64,000 nucleotides of DNA from Platycnemis pennipes (Eukaryota > Arthropoda > Insecta > Odonata > Platycnemididae), in contig OW121846.1 in the NCBI GenBank assembly GCA_933228895.1, forward strand, positions 51,044,107 to 51,108,106. The letters are read 5' to 3'. The stretch's first letter is position 1. Each line of letters begins with the position of its first letter. Below are positions 36,233-45,835 of the stretch, one piece after another. Position numbers and translations under genes: made by a program. Under the pieces are notes generated by a model. The model ran no database searches. It saw only the letters and a list, made by a program, of their open reading frames with translations, and was not told the origin of the DNA.

Positions 36233-37912
36233 CTCATCCCCGGACATTTTCAATTAAGCCAAAATAGAGGCTCACTTTATTTCATCGAAAAAACCTACGA
36301 GTAGTTTCAAATAGACTGACTCTACGCTTCAAAAATACAGATGCATAATCAGAAACCTGTGATCAACCGTGTTGAATATCTTGTAAAATGACGAGATCCT
36401 GAAACAAATGCCATTAATTTCAATTTCACACATAAATAAACAAAGATCTAAGTATACACAGATTGAAATCCTTCAGTACACCGTAGCCGTGCGTTATGGC
36501 ACAAACGTTAGAGATGATTTTCAATATTTTATGGGGAGAAAAGTCTGAAGTTCAAAGCTTCCAGATTTAGAAAGCGCACGCATTTTATCACATGAAGTCA
36601 GTAACCGTAAGTACTCTGATAATATGCGTCACAGTCAGTAAGTACTCCGATATCGTCTCGGTAGCTTCCCGCACATAATCCATTTGGTTAAAGTTAAAAA
36701 AAAAATTATGAGGGGATAACTTTTTTTATTTTACCTATATGAATGCAATGCGATTGATGGATAGATTTCAATATTATTCAAGAATTCGGCTGACCATCAA
36801 AACTCCATCCTTTCGCCTAAAATTTTTTTGCTGCTCCGCTGAAATTTTAAAATGAATGAGAGAAGGAACAAGTTTTCCTACTTTTATGCGGCCGCTATAT
36901 ATTATCAGCAGTCATTCAATGAACCGATGAATCTGAGTGCGTCAATTAGTATTTCCCGGGTCTGGCGTATCTAGAGGTAGAATTTAGCCGGTTTAAAAGG
37001 GTTTGATTGTAATGAGATTTCGGAAATGTGCATCAAGTTTTTTTCCTGTTTCCGTACGCGGCCTTTGGCCCGCATTGGATCAAGAATATTCAGTGGCATG
37101 ATGGTCTGATCGTCGATACGTAAGAGCTAATGATTTTCAATGACCATCCGAATTATCTCACCGGACTTGAAGAGATATATAAAATGATACGAAAACTTTC
37201 TTTTAGAAAATGTTACTAAAATTATAATAATTTCTCAATCGATATTCAGACTACGTACAAAAAAAATGAAAAGTTGCCTGAATTCCGCACTCCTCATGCT
37301 CTACTGAGATAAAGCATGCCTGTTACATGCTCTGAGCTTCTGAGGAAATCTTTTGCTGATATTCATGGCGGAATAAAGTTGAAAACAATTTTACCCTTTC
37401 CCTTGTGTATATGGAAAGGGATTTACGTTACAGAGGAAATGTGATGCCAGGAAAATGTTGAATGGGACCCACAATTAAGGGTCATAGGAGATAAAAACCC
37501 ACGAAAATGATTACATGTGCCCGAGGTCTATTTTCAGTACCGATGCTTTGCCGCGGCTTCAAAATAAACCGCCGTGTTTGTCAAAACGCTGTTTGGAAGT
37601 TTACCCAAGCCACAGCCATCGGCGGGGACGTAAGTTGTTATTGATTTAGCCTTTTAATATTCAACGAAAATAGCTTTTTAAATGGAATTTTCCGTTATTT
37701 TCAGAAACATGCTCGTGCAGTCACATACACCACAATTACATGGTGAGCACTAGAATAAACAATTATGGCGATGAATTCGCTCATTCAATCTCCTCACTCA
37801 CTAAGTTGAAAGCCAGTGGCGGCATTTATAAAATAAGTCAAAGTACACTGAATAGAAAGGAGGAAAAAAGCGTTTTTCGGCGATGAATCGTGTTGTGAGG
37901 GAATGACGTGTC
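36233..37912. other. AT-rich spacer, no gene recognised
   Basis: No gene was seen. Around 36595-36650 a GTAAGTACTCTGATA / GTAAGTACTCCGATA pair forms a small direct duplication. Otherwise nothing noteworthy. Confidence 0.45.
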
Positions 37913-38000
37913 AAGAGATAGCTAAGGCCAACGCCGGGTTTCTCTCTTTCCTCCTAAGCCATCCATTTCTCTTCTTGTAACCCTCATCCTTCTCTAAGAT
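37913..38000 (+). repeat. SINE-A 3' fragment
   Basis: AGAGATAGCTAAGGCCAACG, CCGGGTTTCTCTCTTTCCTC and CCATCCATTTCTCTTCTTG correspond to the GAGTAGGCTAATGCCGACG, CCGAATTTCTCTCCACCC and subsequent 3' part of SINE-A. Head and body are missing. Confidence 0.55.
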
Positions 38001-38433
38001 GCCTTTTATTTGAGGCACAGATTTGAGAGCCACAGTTAGATGGGGGTGTAACCACAGTTGGAAGGGAATACGACAAAAGAAATGATTTCGTTACGCGTAC
38101 GTTTCTGGGCTAATTATACATTACTATGTCATATGACCTTGAAGATTTGTCAAAAATGAGATGAGATATATAAAATCCTTTCCACCTGATACATTACAAC
38201 TGTATGTATCCCCGCCAGACGCCTTTTTTATGGTTTGGAGGCTCTAGTGTAAGTGTTGATTATTGTGTCTACTGTTTTCAGTTTGCATGCGCCACTTAAG
38301 GATATTTTCAATCTAACCATCACCTTTTTTATTGTTATAGGTGCTGGTGCTATCAAACACCACCAGTAAAGAATTTAACCTAAGGAGCCAGAGAAAAATA
38401 CTAGCCAATCAGCGGTAAGTTTTAAGGCACAAG

Positions 38434-38538
38434 TTTTTCAGTGAATTACGGCTCCTCGTTGAATGCCGTGTTGAGGGCACTTTGAGTTCGGTGATCAGTC
38501 CGTAGGGTAGGACGTTAATTGAAAGCCCTTTGGAGTCG
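38434..38538 (+). repeat. SINE-A central fragment
   Basis: It starts at TTTTTCAGTGAATTACGGC and includes CCGTGTTGAGGGCACTTTG, AGTTCGGTGATCAGTCCG, TAGGGTAGGACGTTAATTG and AAAGCCCTTTGGAG. The head is absent and the 3' part is cut off exactly where the next SINE-A head begins, which suggests a second copy inserted into or recombined with this one. Confidence 0.65.
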
Positions 38539-38540
38539 AG

Positions 38541-38618
38541 GAACTATGGAGGCTAGAGTATTGGATTCCAATCCGGAAGGCCTGGGTTTGACTCCTATTG
38601 ATGGCATAGACGTTTTTA
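38541..38618 (+). repeat. SINE-A head, 5' half of a split copy
   Basis: TATGGAGGCTAGAGTATTGG (A-box side), CCAATCCGGAAGGCCTGG and GGGTTTGACTCCTATTGATG (B box) form a tRNA-like head. It then breaks off just after the position where intact copies read GTGGCGGATTTTTCATTGG. The continuation of the same SINE is at 38890-39000, beyond an inserted segment. Confidence 0.75.
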
Positions 38619-38889
38619 TTTATATTGGCGTAATGCCCGGCGAGCCACCACTAGAGTATGTGTCAGGGGTGAAAGATCACCAAACATGCACTACTTACGT
38701 GCAACTAAGCTGCAATGCTACAATACTACGTGCTACAATTCTACATGCTACAATGCTACATGCTACAACACTACATAAAACAATGGTACATGCTTCAATG
38801 CTACATGTTTCAATGCTACATGCTACAATGCTTCTATATAATGAGGATATGTTAGATAAAAGTCATGTGCAACTAGATGCTTAGTCCAG
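38619..38889 (-). mobile_element. LINE-C 3' fragment carrying a minisatellite, inserted in SINE-A
   Basis: At its left end the plus strand reads GGCGTAATGCCCGGCGAGCC, ACCACTAGAGTATGTGTCAG, GGGTGAAAGATCACC and AAACATGCACTAC. This matches the minus-strand form of the LINE-C end (CATAATACCCTGCAAG, ACACCATAAAGGTGTGCGGC, AGGGTGAATTCTCACC, AAACATGCACTAC at 51244-51308). Beyond it lies an expanded 15-bp tandem array, and the split SINE resumes at 38890. It is therefore a truncated LINE-C insertion whose interior has turned into a minisatellite. Confidence 0.65.
38711..38830 (+). repeat. 15-bp minisatellite, 8 units
   Basis: Eight consecutive units of exactly 15 bp with consensus CTACATGCTACAATG and no length variation. 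The differences between units are substitutions only. Because 15 is divisible by three, the array is an open frame and reads as a five-residue periodic peptide (Met-Leu-His-Ala-Thr type). This is a by-product of the period and not evidence for a gene. Confidence 0.9.
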
Positions 38890-39000
38890 TTATTTTTCAT
38901 CGGTGTATCGGTCTCCCCTCGGGTGCTATGTGGAGACCACTTTAAGTACAGTACTCAGTCCGTCAGATGGGATGTTTAAGTGCGAATCCCTTGTTGGTTT
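38890..39000 (+). repeat. SINE-A body, 3' half of the split copy
   Basis: It resumes with TTATTTTTCATCGGTGTATC, GGTCTCCCCTCGGGTGC, GTGGAGACCACTTTAAG, TACAGTACTCAGTCCGTC, AGATGGGATGTTTAAGTGCG and AATCCCTTG. This continues the head at 38541-38618 with neither loss nor repetition of SINE sequence that I can detect. The copy stops before the GGCTAATGCC block. Confidence 0.75.
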
Positions 39001-39205
39001 ATTGCCAATATTTCATATTTATTTACGTCATATTCAAATGCCTATGCCAAATACAATTCAGGGATGTATGTTTACGAGAGCTGGGCCAAGCAACAAGAGT
39101 TGGATCCCAATTATTCCACTCTTTATCAACCTTTTTGTTTTCATCCAAACGGTGAAGTATTTTTTAGCTGTATTGCCTTATTACTACCAATTCATCCGGA
39201 TGAGC

Positions 39206-39500
39206 TTGTCGTGGAGGCTAGTGTACTGGATACCTATCCCGAAGGCCCGGGTTCTAGTCAATGTCAAGGCAGATTTTCAGTGGAATCTTGCTCTCTGCTT
39301 TAGTATCGGTTGAAGAGCACTTCAAGATCAGCAGTCGGTCACTCTGATTGGTCATAGTAGATTTTATGCGATCTTTCGTTTAAATCAGGTTTATACTGTG
39401 CCGGATTTCTTTCCACCCTTCCTCCACTGATCCCATAATTCCTTCCTCTTCCCAAATTCCTTTCTATTCTGCACTGTGTGAATAACCTCAGCAATCAAGG
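39206..39500 (+). repeat. SINE-A, diverged but nearly full length
   Basis: Head: CGTGGAGGCTAGTGTACTGG and GAAGGCCCGGGTTCTAGTC. Body: AGATTTTCAGTGGAATC, GAGCACTTCAAGATCAGC and AGTCGGTCACTCTGATTGG. Its 3' part has GCCGGATTTCTTTCCACCC, TTCCTCCACTGATCCC and AATAACCTCAGCAATCAAGG. All blocks are in order. The B box is damaged. Confidence 0.8.
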
Positions 39501-39559
39501 GCCTAGACTGATAAACAACAATCAGCTTTTAAAATAACCAGCATATAACCATACCAACT

Positions 39560-40015
39560 CTTGGGAATGTCATTATTTATTTTTCCTTGTTACACTCCTT
39601 AGTTTATTGTCTTTGATTCCACACGCCAATGAGTACGTTGCATCGAGAGAGTGGCCATCATTGCAAGATGTTCTTGTCTCTTCCCCCACCCAGCTCTTTG
39701 AATGCCACCGGGGCGATATCTCAGAGGGTTGGCCACCCGCCCCCCGCAGACCTTTACCCCAGGCCCGGGGAAACAGTGACTGCACCCCTCGAGTCGACCC
39801 CGGCTGACCACTGCCCTTTCCGGAGAATCCTCTTCCCCCCCACTCTCATATATTCCCCCAACCGCGAAGGAACGTAGCCTTTCCTCCCCCAAACAAATAC
39901 GATTCAATCCAGATTTCCTTCTCCGAGAAACGGCCGGAGACTACTCCGTTGATTCTCCGACGACTTCGTTGATATATGGGAAAGGCGACCCGAAACTGAA
40001 GTTGTCCGCTCCATA
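39560..40015. other. GC-rich segment without recognised gene
   Basis: GC-rich DNA at 39690-39850, including CCGCCCCCCGCAGACC and CAGGCCCGGGG, with overlapping frames of 66-102 codons on both strands. None carries a recognisable domain. It is comparable to the other GC-rich islands at 2.6 and 31.4 kb. Confidence 0.3.
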
Positions 40016-40083
40016 GGAGGATAAGAGGCAGGGTGGATTGAAACCCACAGTCGGAATCGACATGTTCTCAACGGAAGATGCTT
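40016..40083 (-). repeat. SINE-A 3' part of a split copy
   Basis: The plus strand has GGAGGATAAGAGGCAGGGTG, GATTGAAACCCACAGTCGG and AATCGACATGTTCTCAACGG, corresponding to the complement of the GGCTAATGCCGACGCCGAATTT region. The middle of the same SINE appears about 200 bp farther on, at 40280-40337, so the two probably belong to one interrupted copy. Confidence 0.5.
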
Positions 40084-40109
40084 TAACACTAATGTTTTAC
40101 TTCCCATGT

Positions 40110-40205
40110 GACTGCTCGGGTGCGGTAACGTAATAGCCCAACATCCCAAAGGTCATCGTTTAGACTCCCGCCTCAGGAATGGTTGTTCCATTTGTCTTAT
40201 ATTAA
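40110..40205 (+). repeat. tRNA-like insertion between two SINE-A parts
   Basis: CTGCTCGGGTGCGGTAACG resembles an A-box and D-arm region. AAGGTCATCGTTTAGACTCC follows at the right spacing for a B box (GTTTAGACTCC against GTTCGANTCC), and the segment ends in CGCCTCAGG. It resembles the SINE-B head more than SINE-A. Its position inside a broken SINE-A copy suggests a nested insertion. Confidence 0.4.
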
Positions 40206-40279
40206 GGCATTCAGGTAATGTAAGACGGTGTGATATACCCTTTGAATTTTGAGCTCCTTCAAGCCTAAATTTACTTATA

Positions 40280-40337
40280 CCCATCCGGCGGACGAAGTAG
40301 TCCTTTGAAATGCTCTCTAGCATAAGTGGAACCCTTG
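40280..40337 (-). repeat. SINE-A central part of a split copy
   Basis: CCCATCCGGCGGACGAAGTA, TCCTTTGAAATGCTCTC and GCATAAGTGGAACC correspond to the complement of the ACTTGAG...GGGCATTTCAAG...CCGTCGGATGGG segment. It lies just upstream of the hAT element's target duplication. Confidence 0.6.
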
Positions 40338-40372
40338 CTGACGATGCGAAGACAGGGTTATTGAGGACCTCG

Positions 40373-40806
40373 ATTAAGAGCAGGGGTTCTCAAACGTTTT
40401 TGTACTACGCCCCCTCCTGTTAAAATGGAAACCTTCCACGCCCCCTTCACAGTGAATTTTGTGGGCATGTGAAAAAAATAAGTATTACATTGAAAGCAAA
40501 ACATGTATTTGTGCTGTCACAAAATGAAACATTATAAGTTTCAATTTAAATAAATACTGTTAAGAGAAAAACATCGACAAAAAGCTTCGTATTTTTGCTA
40601 TAAAAGAGTTTTATACAAGTGGATTGTTAAGTTTTATAATCATCAAGGTTGATTTTTAAAAATCTACAATATAGAATTAGTCAAAGAAATGTATGTATTT
40701 TATTTACTTAGAGATTTTTATTTTTAATTGGACTCACCCCCCCCTGACATGTCTTCACGCCCCCCTGGGGGGCGCGCCCCACAGTTTGGGAACCCCTGAT
40801 TTAGAG
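40373..40806. mobile_element. hAT-type MITE, 418 bp, with 8-bp target duplication
   Basis: The element proper spans 40381-40798. Its ends are CAGGGGTTCTCAAACG and, reading inward from the right, CAGGGGTTCCCAAACTGTGG: inverted repeats of about 15 bp with one mismatch. It is bounded by ATTAAGAG (40373-40380) and ATTTAGAG (40799-40806), an 8-bp direct duplication with one difference. TIRs of CAG-GGTTCTCAAAC type together with 8-bp duplications are the hallmark of the hAT superfamily. Subterminal GC-rich stretches (CGCCCCCTCC near the left, CGCCCCCCTGGGGGGCGCG near the right) are also inverted. The interior is AT-rich without a transposase, so it is non-autonomous. Confidence 0.93.
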
Positions 40807-40984
40807 CATGTCTCATTATTGTAAAACCTAACCGTGAGGAAATATGATGAAAATAGACGGATGGTATTGGGAGATGTGAATATTGAGAAGAATGGAGAAT
40901 ATACTGCTGGCGGAAAAGTATAAATTGAAGAGACGTAGAACGCATATGGTAAGAAAAAAGACACTAAAGAAAATTTGGGGGTAG

Positions 40985-41125
40985 TGTTGGTGATGGATGG
41001 ATAAAATAAATAGGATTCTTTATTGAAGGTCATTATGGAGGGTGGAGTTTTGGCGAGACATAGGGTCGAAATAATATACTTGTTGGATGTTGTAATCAGA
41101 GGCAGGACAAATGCTGAACCAAAAG
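40985..41125 (+). pseudogene. Degraded LINE reverse-transcriptase 3' region
   Basis: The frame containing VIMEGGVLARHRVEI followed by LLDVV resembles the conserved C-terminal stretch that many LINE polymerases carry after the reverse-transcriptase domain (an I-x-EG-x-x-x-G/R-x-R-x-x-x-R-x-E core with a D-D-V-like end). The preceding DKINRILY segment fits in an adjacent frame, so at least one frameshift is present. It lies about 180 bp from the hAT element. The call rests on motif resemblance alone. Confidence 0.45.
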
Positions 41126-41237
41126 AGGTATTTATCGCAGGCGAAGAAACGTTCGGAAGTGTCGAAAGGCAGTGGAATTGGTACATTAAATCCAACACTG
41201 ACAAGAAAAACACTAATCGAATGTAACGATGCTTCAA

Positions 41238-42152
41238 TTAACCACCGACCCTAACATACGAGAGGAAACTACGCCATTTTCACACGAATAGGGCGTAAAT
41301 AACTTTTATGGCCATTACGAGATCTCCTTCCCAGCTGTCTTCAAACAAAAAGTTTGTAAAGTCTTCTCAGAACTTTCGCACGGCCTCTGAGTAACGTTAA
41401 GCATCTTTTCCGGTTAAGCAGGATTTGAGAATGATTTTCCCTAAAATAATATTCGGATAGGCCGAAAAAAATAATATTTTGTTTAGTGAGAACATTTAAA
41501 GTTAGAGCTATAAATAGAGAGAAAGAAGCAAAAATTGAGGCCATCAAGATGATTTACAAGAAAATATATATTTCGGCATATGGCGTATTAATTCAAACTT
41601 TTTATCTGTTTTCAATGAGAGGAAAAGAGGCTTGTGAAGTAGATAAGCAATTCAAAATCCAGTTTACATATCTTTATTCTCAGTATAATCATTTTCGCTG
41701 CTTTAAGATAAGCTCCTTTCCGAGGAGAAATTGGTTTGATGCAATTGCTTGAGAAATAATTTTCAAAACGGACGCTCTGATTTAAAAAGAGACTTTTTCA
41801 GGGAAATAACTACTTCAGTGCTGATGAGAGATAAAGCCGTGGAAAGTGCATGGGCGAAACAATAATCTTTTATGTATCTCTAACGGGTATTAGTGCATTC
41901 TCGCGTAGTAAATTACTCTATATGACTTACTCATGCCTTGAAAATCCTTATATATATCTCACAACGAACCTATCTTTCATTGTTCAAATGTCTGTAACAT
42001 ACGGTCACCTAAACGTATAACTGCACCTCCACAGAATCAGGTGACGAGGGCGGAGAAGTGAATGATAAATAAGAGATTTGAAAAGACGGGAGAAGGTGGT
42101 GTATACCTTGTCAATGCCGGGATACGACCCCTCGATACAGAAACTAATGCAA
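41238..42152. other. AT-rich spacer, no gene recognised
   Basis: An 88-codon frame at 41486 (plus strand) has no recognised domain. Nothing else was found. Confidence 0.45.
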
Positions 42153-42690
42153 CTTCATCTACATATACATAATACCCTGCAAGTCATGAGGAAGGTGTGT
42201 CAGGGGATGAATTCACACCAAACATGTATTATGTATAATGTTAAAAATAGATTAGTAATCATATTCTAGTCTAAACTTCACAATTTAAAATATATATACA
42301 CATAAAAATATCAAAGGAAGCATGCAAAAATATGCAAGCATGCATGTTAATTGGGTTAGCTTAATGTCCTTATACCAGCATGCAACTACACATGCTATCT
42401 ATTGATACAATTGCATTTATACTATTGGATATATTTAAAGATATTCATGTCCCTAAATTTACGAGGAAAGAAGGACATTTTGAACCTGTGAGTTCGGCAA
42501 TTAATTTACTTAATTTTATGATTATGGTACAGTCTACCACAGTAAGTTGGAGTTCGCACAATATGTTTAACGTCATCAGCGAAAATATTACCTTGGGATT
42601 TATTTAAGAGAATGATACTAAATTTAAACTTACGGCTTGGCATTGAATCCAATTTAAGATCATCTAATAGACTGGTTACGCTGATATAAA
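42153..42690 (-). mobile_element. LINE-C, 5'-truncated copy (RT C-terminus and 3' UTR)
   Basis: On the minus strand the order is a degraded coding region, the motif RTHRFKMSFFPRKFRDMN (encoded by complement 42444-42497), a 3' UTR, and a terminal CTTGCAGGGTATTATG-type sequence with a TGTAGATG tail at 42153-42170. An R-x-x-x-K-x-S-F-F-P-R-x-x-R-x-W/M-N string is typical of the C-terminus of Jockey/CR1-like reverse transcriptases, which supports the orientation. A second copy at 50655-51320 aligns along the whole length, including DDVK and LNK-Q motifs upstream. In-frame stops and frame changes show it is dead. Confidence 0.75.
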
Positions 42691-44996
42691 CCCGCTCCCC
42701 AAGCCAGTGAGTTCCATTTCCGAGGTGGATTGGTAAAGAAATGAGAAGGGCCATATCTGAACACTACGTGTCAACGGGATGGTGAATGGCAATGACCTTA
42801 ATTTCAAGATAGTGAAGAAACAGTGGGGAAGTTTCATTGTAATAGTGTAAAGACGTTAAGTAGGTGAAAGAAATAAAGAGGTAAAAGGGGAATAGGGCGT
42901 GATAAGGTGGTAGTATTACGAAGAGAGAAAATAGAATGCATTGGAAGAGAAAAAGAGAGAGGTAGGAGAGACTTAAGAGGAGTTACAATCGTGAACAGAG
43001 CAAGAAAACCTCATTTACTAAGATGGAGTTTAGCAATCAATCTGAGAGAATGAACGCGAGATGTAACTTTCTTCGGTGCTTTGATAAAGGCCGTTTCAAT
43101 CGTTCTGTTTTGCTAATAGTCTCGGGCTTAAATATATGAAAATCATGTCTCGTAGGAATGAAAGGTGACAAAGAAACACAGCCATTTCCACATTCAGTTC
43201 ATTTTGTCAAGACGATAGTTTCACCATAGATGCCTCATTCAAGTTCGACAAGCACCAAATACACCTCCTAACTACACTACTACTACACTAACTCATCTTC
43301 CCTAACCCCTCCTCCCCCAACCCCTCCTCCTTTCCCTTTCCCCACCTGAATATAAATATTGCCAAACCTCTTGATTAACTCTTCCAAAGATACTGCTTAG
43401 CAATGAAACCACTGTCGTCATAAATAAAGCTAAGTGTGAATATAGCAGTGTTTCTCTTTCACCCCGCATTTCTATAATGTTTGTCTTCAATTGGACGTTA
43501 TTTTGCACATTATTATGCATGGAGAAACTTTGAGAAACTTACATCATCATTACAACTGCTGTTAGTCTTACATTGTTTATGCTGATATTCACATTGATCT
43601 ATTTTTTAATAACTCTATCCATAATTACTGAAATACTAACAACGTCAGTGATATAGTGTAGCGGTGAAACGAGGTTTCGAGCATTTATTTTCTAGCCAAC
43701 AATTTCCCAAGAAACGTCCACGACACCGGTGTAGAGAGGTGTACCTTGCACCATGACGTATCATTTTTTAACCATATTCTTCACCTTTGATCCATCTTTC
43801 CCTCTAGTGGACCACCACCTGTCGTATGCCTCCGCGGTGGCTTGTTGGTAAATAAATTGTGTGTTAAATTCGCACGTAATGCTGACTGATTTTCCATTGA
43901 TAACTACCAGGCAATGTCTTTTTCTCTCAGTGTTATCACAAACGCCTAATAAAAGAGCTCAGGCGAAAGCCACCACTAGTTTAAATCGTTATTTGATGTG
44001 AAATTTTTCTTTATTGCGAAATTTTATGCTAATCCTTTGAAGACTGGCACTCTTCGCCAGAATTTGTATTGGTCCCTCAAATTTTAAGATACGATCTTTT
44101 TTCGTGTCCAGCTTCTCTTTTCATTTCTTAAAATGCCATCATAATGATGTCTCGCAACCATTTTTACATGATGACTGTAGATTGTGCTATGCTTCACCTG
44201 AAACAGCAAGGGATAGGACAGTTATTTGGACAAGTTACAGCTAAACGGATTGCCATAAGAAAATCAGGGATTCAGTTCCAAAGTTCCAAGGAAACTTGAA
44301 CTTTTAATTTCTATCCAAATATGAGCTCCACTTTCAGGAATTTAGTGGAGACTATAGTGGCCAGATCACATCATTCCATCATGAAGTTGGAACTGGTATG
44401 AAAGTGAAAAATCAATGGTTGAACTCTATGAGGACGGTCACTCGTCATTTGACGGTTTTAGATTTTTAGTGACCGATAACCATGAAACTTCACCGAGTAT
44501 GATCGTCATTTTTTTCACTTTTACTTGATTCCTCTTAAGATCGTATATTGTATTTTTCTTCCCCTTTGGCCCAGTTTTTTTCTTCCTCTCACGCAGTTCT
44601 CCTTCCACGACGGTGACGTGGATTACCGGGTATTTGCTTCAACTCCTTGATCTCATAAGTGCAGTATTTTATTGCAGACAACAAACTAAACTGGGTAATA
44701 CCCACTCACAGATGACCTTTTACTGCTTCAATGCTTTATATGGTACCATCATTAAATGGTTTAGTTTTGTCTTGCTTCGGAAATGTGGAATAATATCATC
44801 GACGTGTGTATCGCGTGTTGCATATCCTAGCAGACCATCACTGTGTATGAACTATCAATGCCCTTAAAATGCAGATGTTCTTCCACTTAATTCACTGGTA
44901 GTATCACGAATCAAATTATGCTAAGGTATTAAAAAGGATTCAATTGGGTTAAAAAATGTGAAATGTCTGAAAATATGGGCTGATGGGAAATATGGG
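42691..44996. other. Spacer without recognised genes
   Basis: A purine-rich stretch occurs at 42860-43010 and a pyrimidine-rich one at 43295-43345. At 43827-43880 a GGTGGCTTGTTGG plus GTTAAATTCGCAC pair vaguely recalls pol III boxes. No feature is convincing. Confidence 0.4.
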
Positions 44997-45033
44997 CTGT
45001 TGAGAAATAAAGCACACCTTTATTTCTCAACAG
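44997..45033. repeat. Perfect 16-bp hairpin
   Basis: CTGTTGAGAAATAAAG is followed by the loop CACAC and then the exact complement CTTTATTTCTCAACAG. There is no T-run terminator or coding context. It sits beside an 18-bp direct duplication (GACGGTTTTCACGGGATC at 45043-45060 and 45092-45109), so the locus looks locally rearranged or may be the end of an unrecognised element. Confidence 0.8.
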
Positions 45034-45592
45034 TTGGCGGTTGACGGTTTTCACGGGATCTGTGGATATAGTTCATCTCCGTCTTTCACGGGACGGTTTT
45101 CACGGGATCAATCAATTGACGGTTGGCCACCGTAGTGGTGAGCACCCTTCATTGGCCTATCCAGAGTAAATCGATGTCTTTTTTTTATTTTCTATGGATA
45201 ATATGCTATGTTTGGGTAAATATTGCTTGCTTATGATTGGTGTGAGACAGAACTTCCTATACAAAGTGCGCTTTCCATTATTTACACAGACTTTTTTGAA
45301 AGTATAGTTAAAGCCACTCATTGTATAAGTTTGGAATTCAGAGTATATGTAAATTTTGTAATAACAATTTAAAAACGAATAATTACCAGGAGTAAAGCGA
45401 TATCTGACAAGGGGAGTGTCCGAGTTCCGGGTCTAGGATTTTGACGAAATTTGCCAGGCAGGTAGTCCTTGATGAGTTATTTACGAATCACCCCCCATAT
45501 AGGGTTATATATCCAGAAACTTCGTCAAAAAACGAGTTTGAAATATTTGATTGCTAATATAAAGCCAATAATTAGCCGTATATAATCAGTGC

Positions 45593-45660
45593 AGTTTGGG
45601 TTAGGGGTAGAGTATTCGCTTCACAATGTCGACGTTCCTAGTTCGAGACTCTTCGAGTCC
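45593..45660 (+). repeat. tRNA-like module in left foldback arm
   Basis: AGTTTGGGTTAGGGGTAGAG resembles a tRNA acceptor, D-arm and A-box region. TTCGCTTCACAATGTCGA occupies the anticodon-arm position, and CTAGTTCGAGACTC the B-box and T-arm position, ending at GAGTCC. The length is right for a tRNA but the acceptor and anticodon stems are poor. An inverted copy lies in the right arm. Probably a captured tRNA-like sequence rather than a functional gene. Confidence 0.45.
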
Positions 45661-45755
45661 AATTTTTTTTTCATCGCAATTTCGTCGTACGACTTTCCCT
45701 GGTTTTACATATTTTTAATCTGTTTACCCGGGATGCATTTTAACTATTTTACATA

Positions 45756-45835
45756 ATAATTACGTAATTTGCTAAAATTACGTAATTAGTACCTAAAATA
45801 GTTAATTACGTTATTTACCTAAATCACGTAATTAG
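45756..45835. promoter_or_regulatory. Cluster of ACGTAA-type palindromic sites (left arm; mirrored in right arm)
   Basis: ATTACGTAAT occurs at 45759-45768 and 45777-45786, TTACGTTA at 45806-45813 and TCACGTAAT at 45824-45832. The same set is mirrored at about 46482-46561. TTACGTAA is the established consensus for PAR-type and C/EBP-type bZIP proteins. The spacing is irregular and the function is untested; the cluster may equally be a transposase-binding region. Confidence 0.35.

Noticed and set aside
38711..38830. CRISPR-like array
   Set aside because: The units are directly adjacent 15-mers with no unique spacers, and all other evidence indicates eukaryotic DNA.
40755..41237. Longest open frame in the window, 160 codons on the minus strand
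   Set aside because: It runs out of the hAT MITE end into a region whose opposite strand carries a LINE remnant. Its Ser/Phe/Tyr/Thr-rich composition is what the complement of purine-rich DNA gives, and no domain is recognisable.
42860..43030. Lys/Arg/Glu-rich reading as a LINE polymerase tail
   Set aside because: The resemblance comes from purine-rich composition. None of the ordered LINE motifs seen at 62.3 kb is present.
45593..45660. Functional tRNA gene inside the foldback arm
   Set aside because: Acceptor and anticodon stems do not pair well and the sequence is duplicated as part of a mobile structure, so only a tRNA-like module is claimed.
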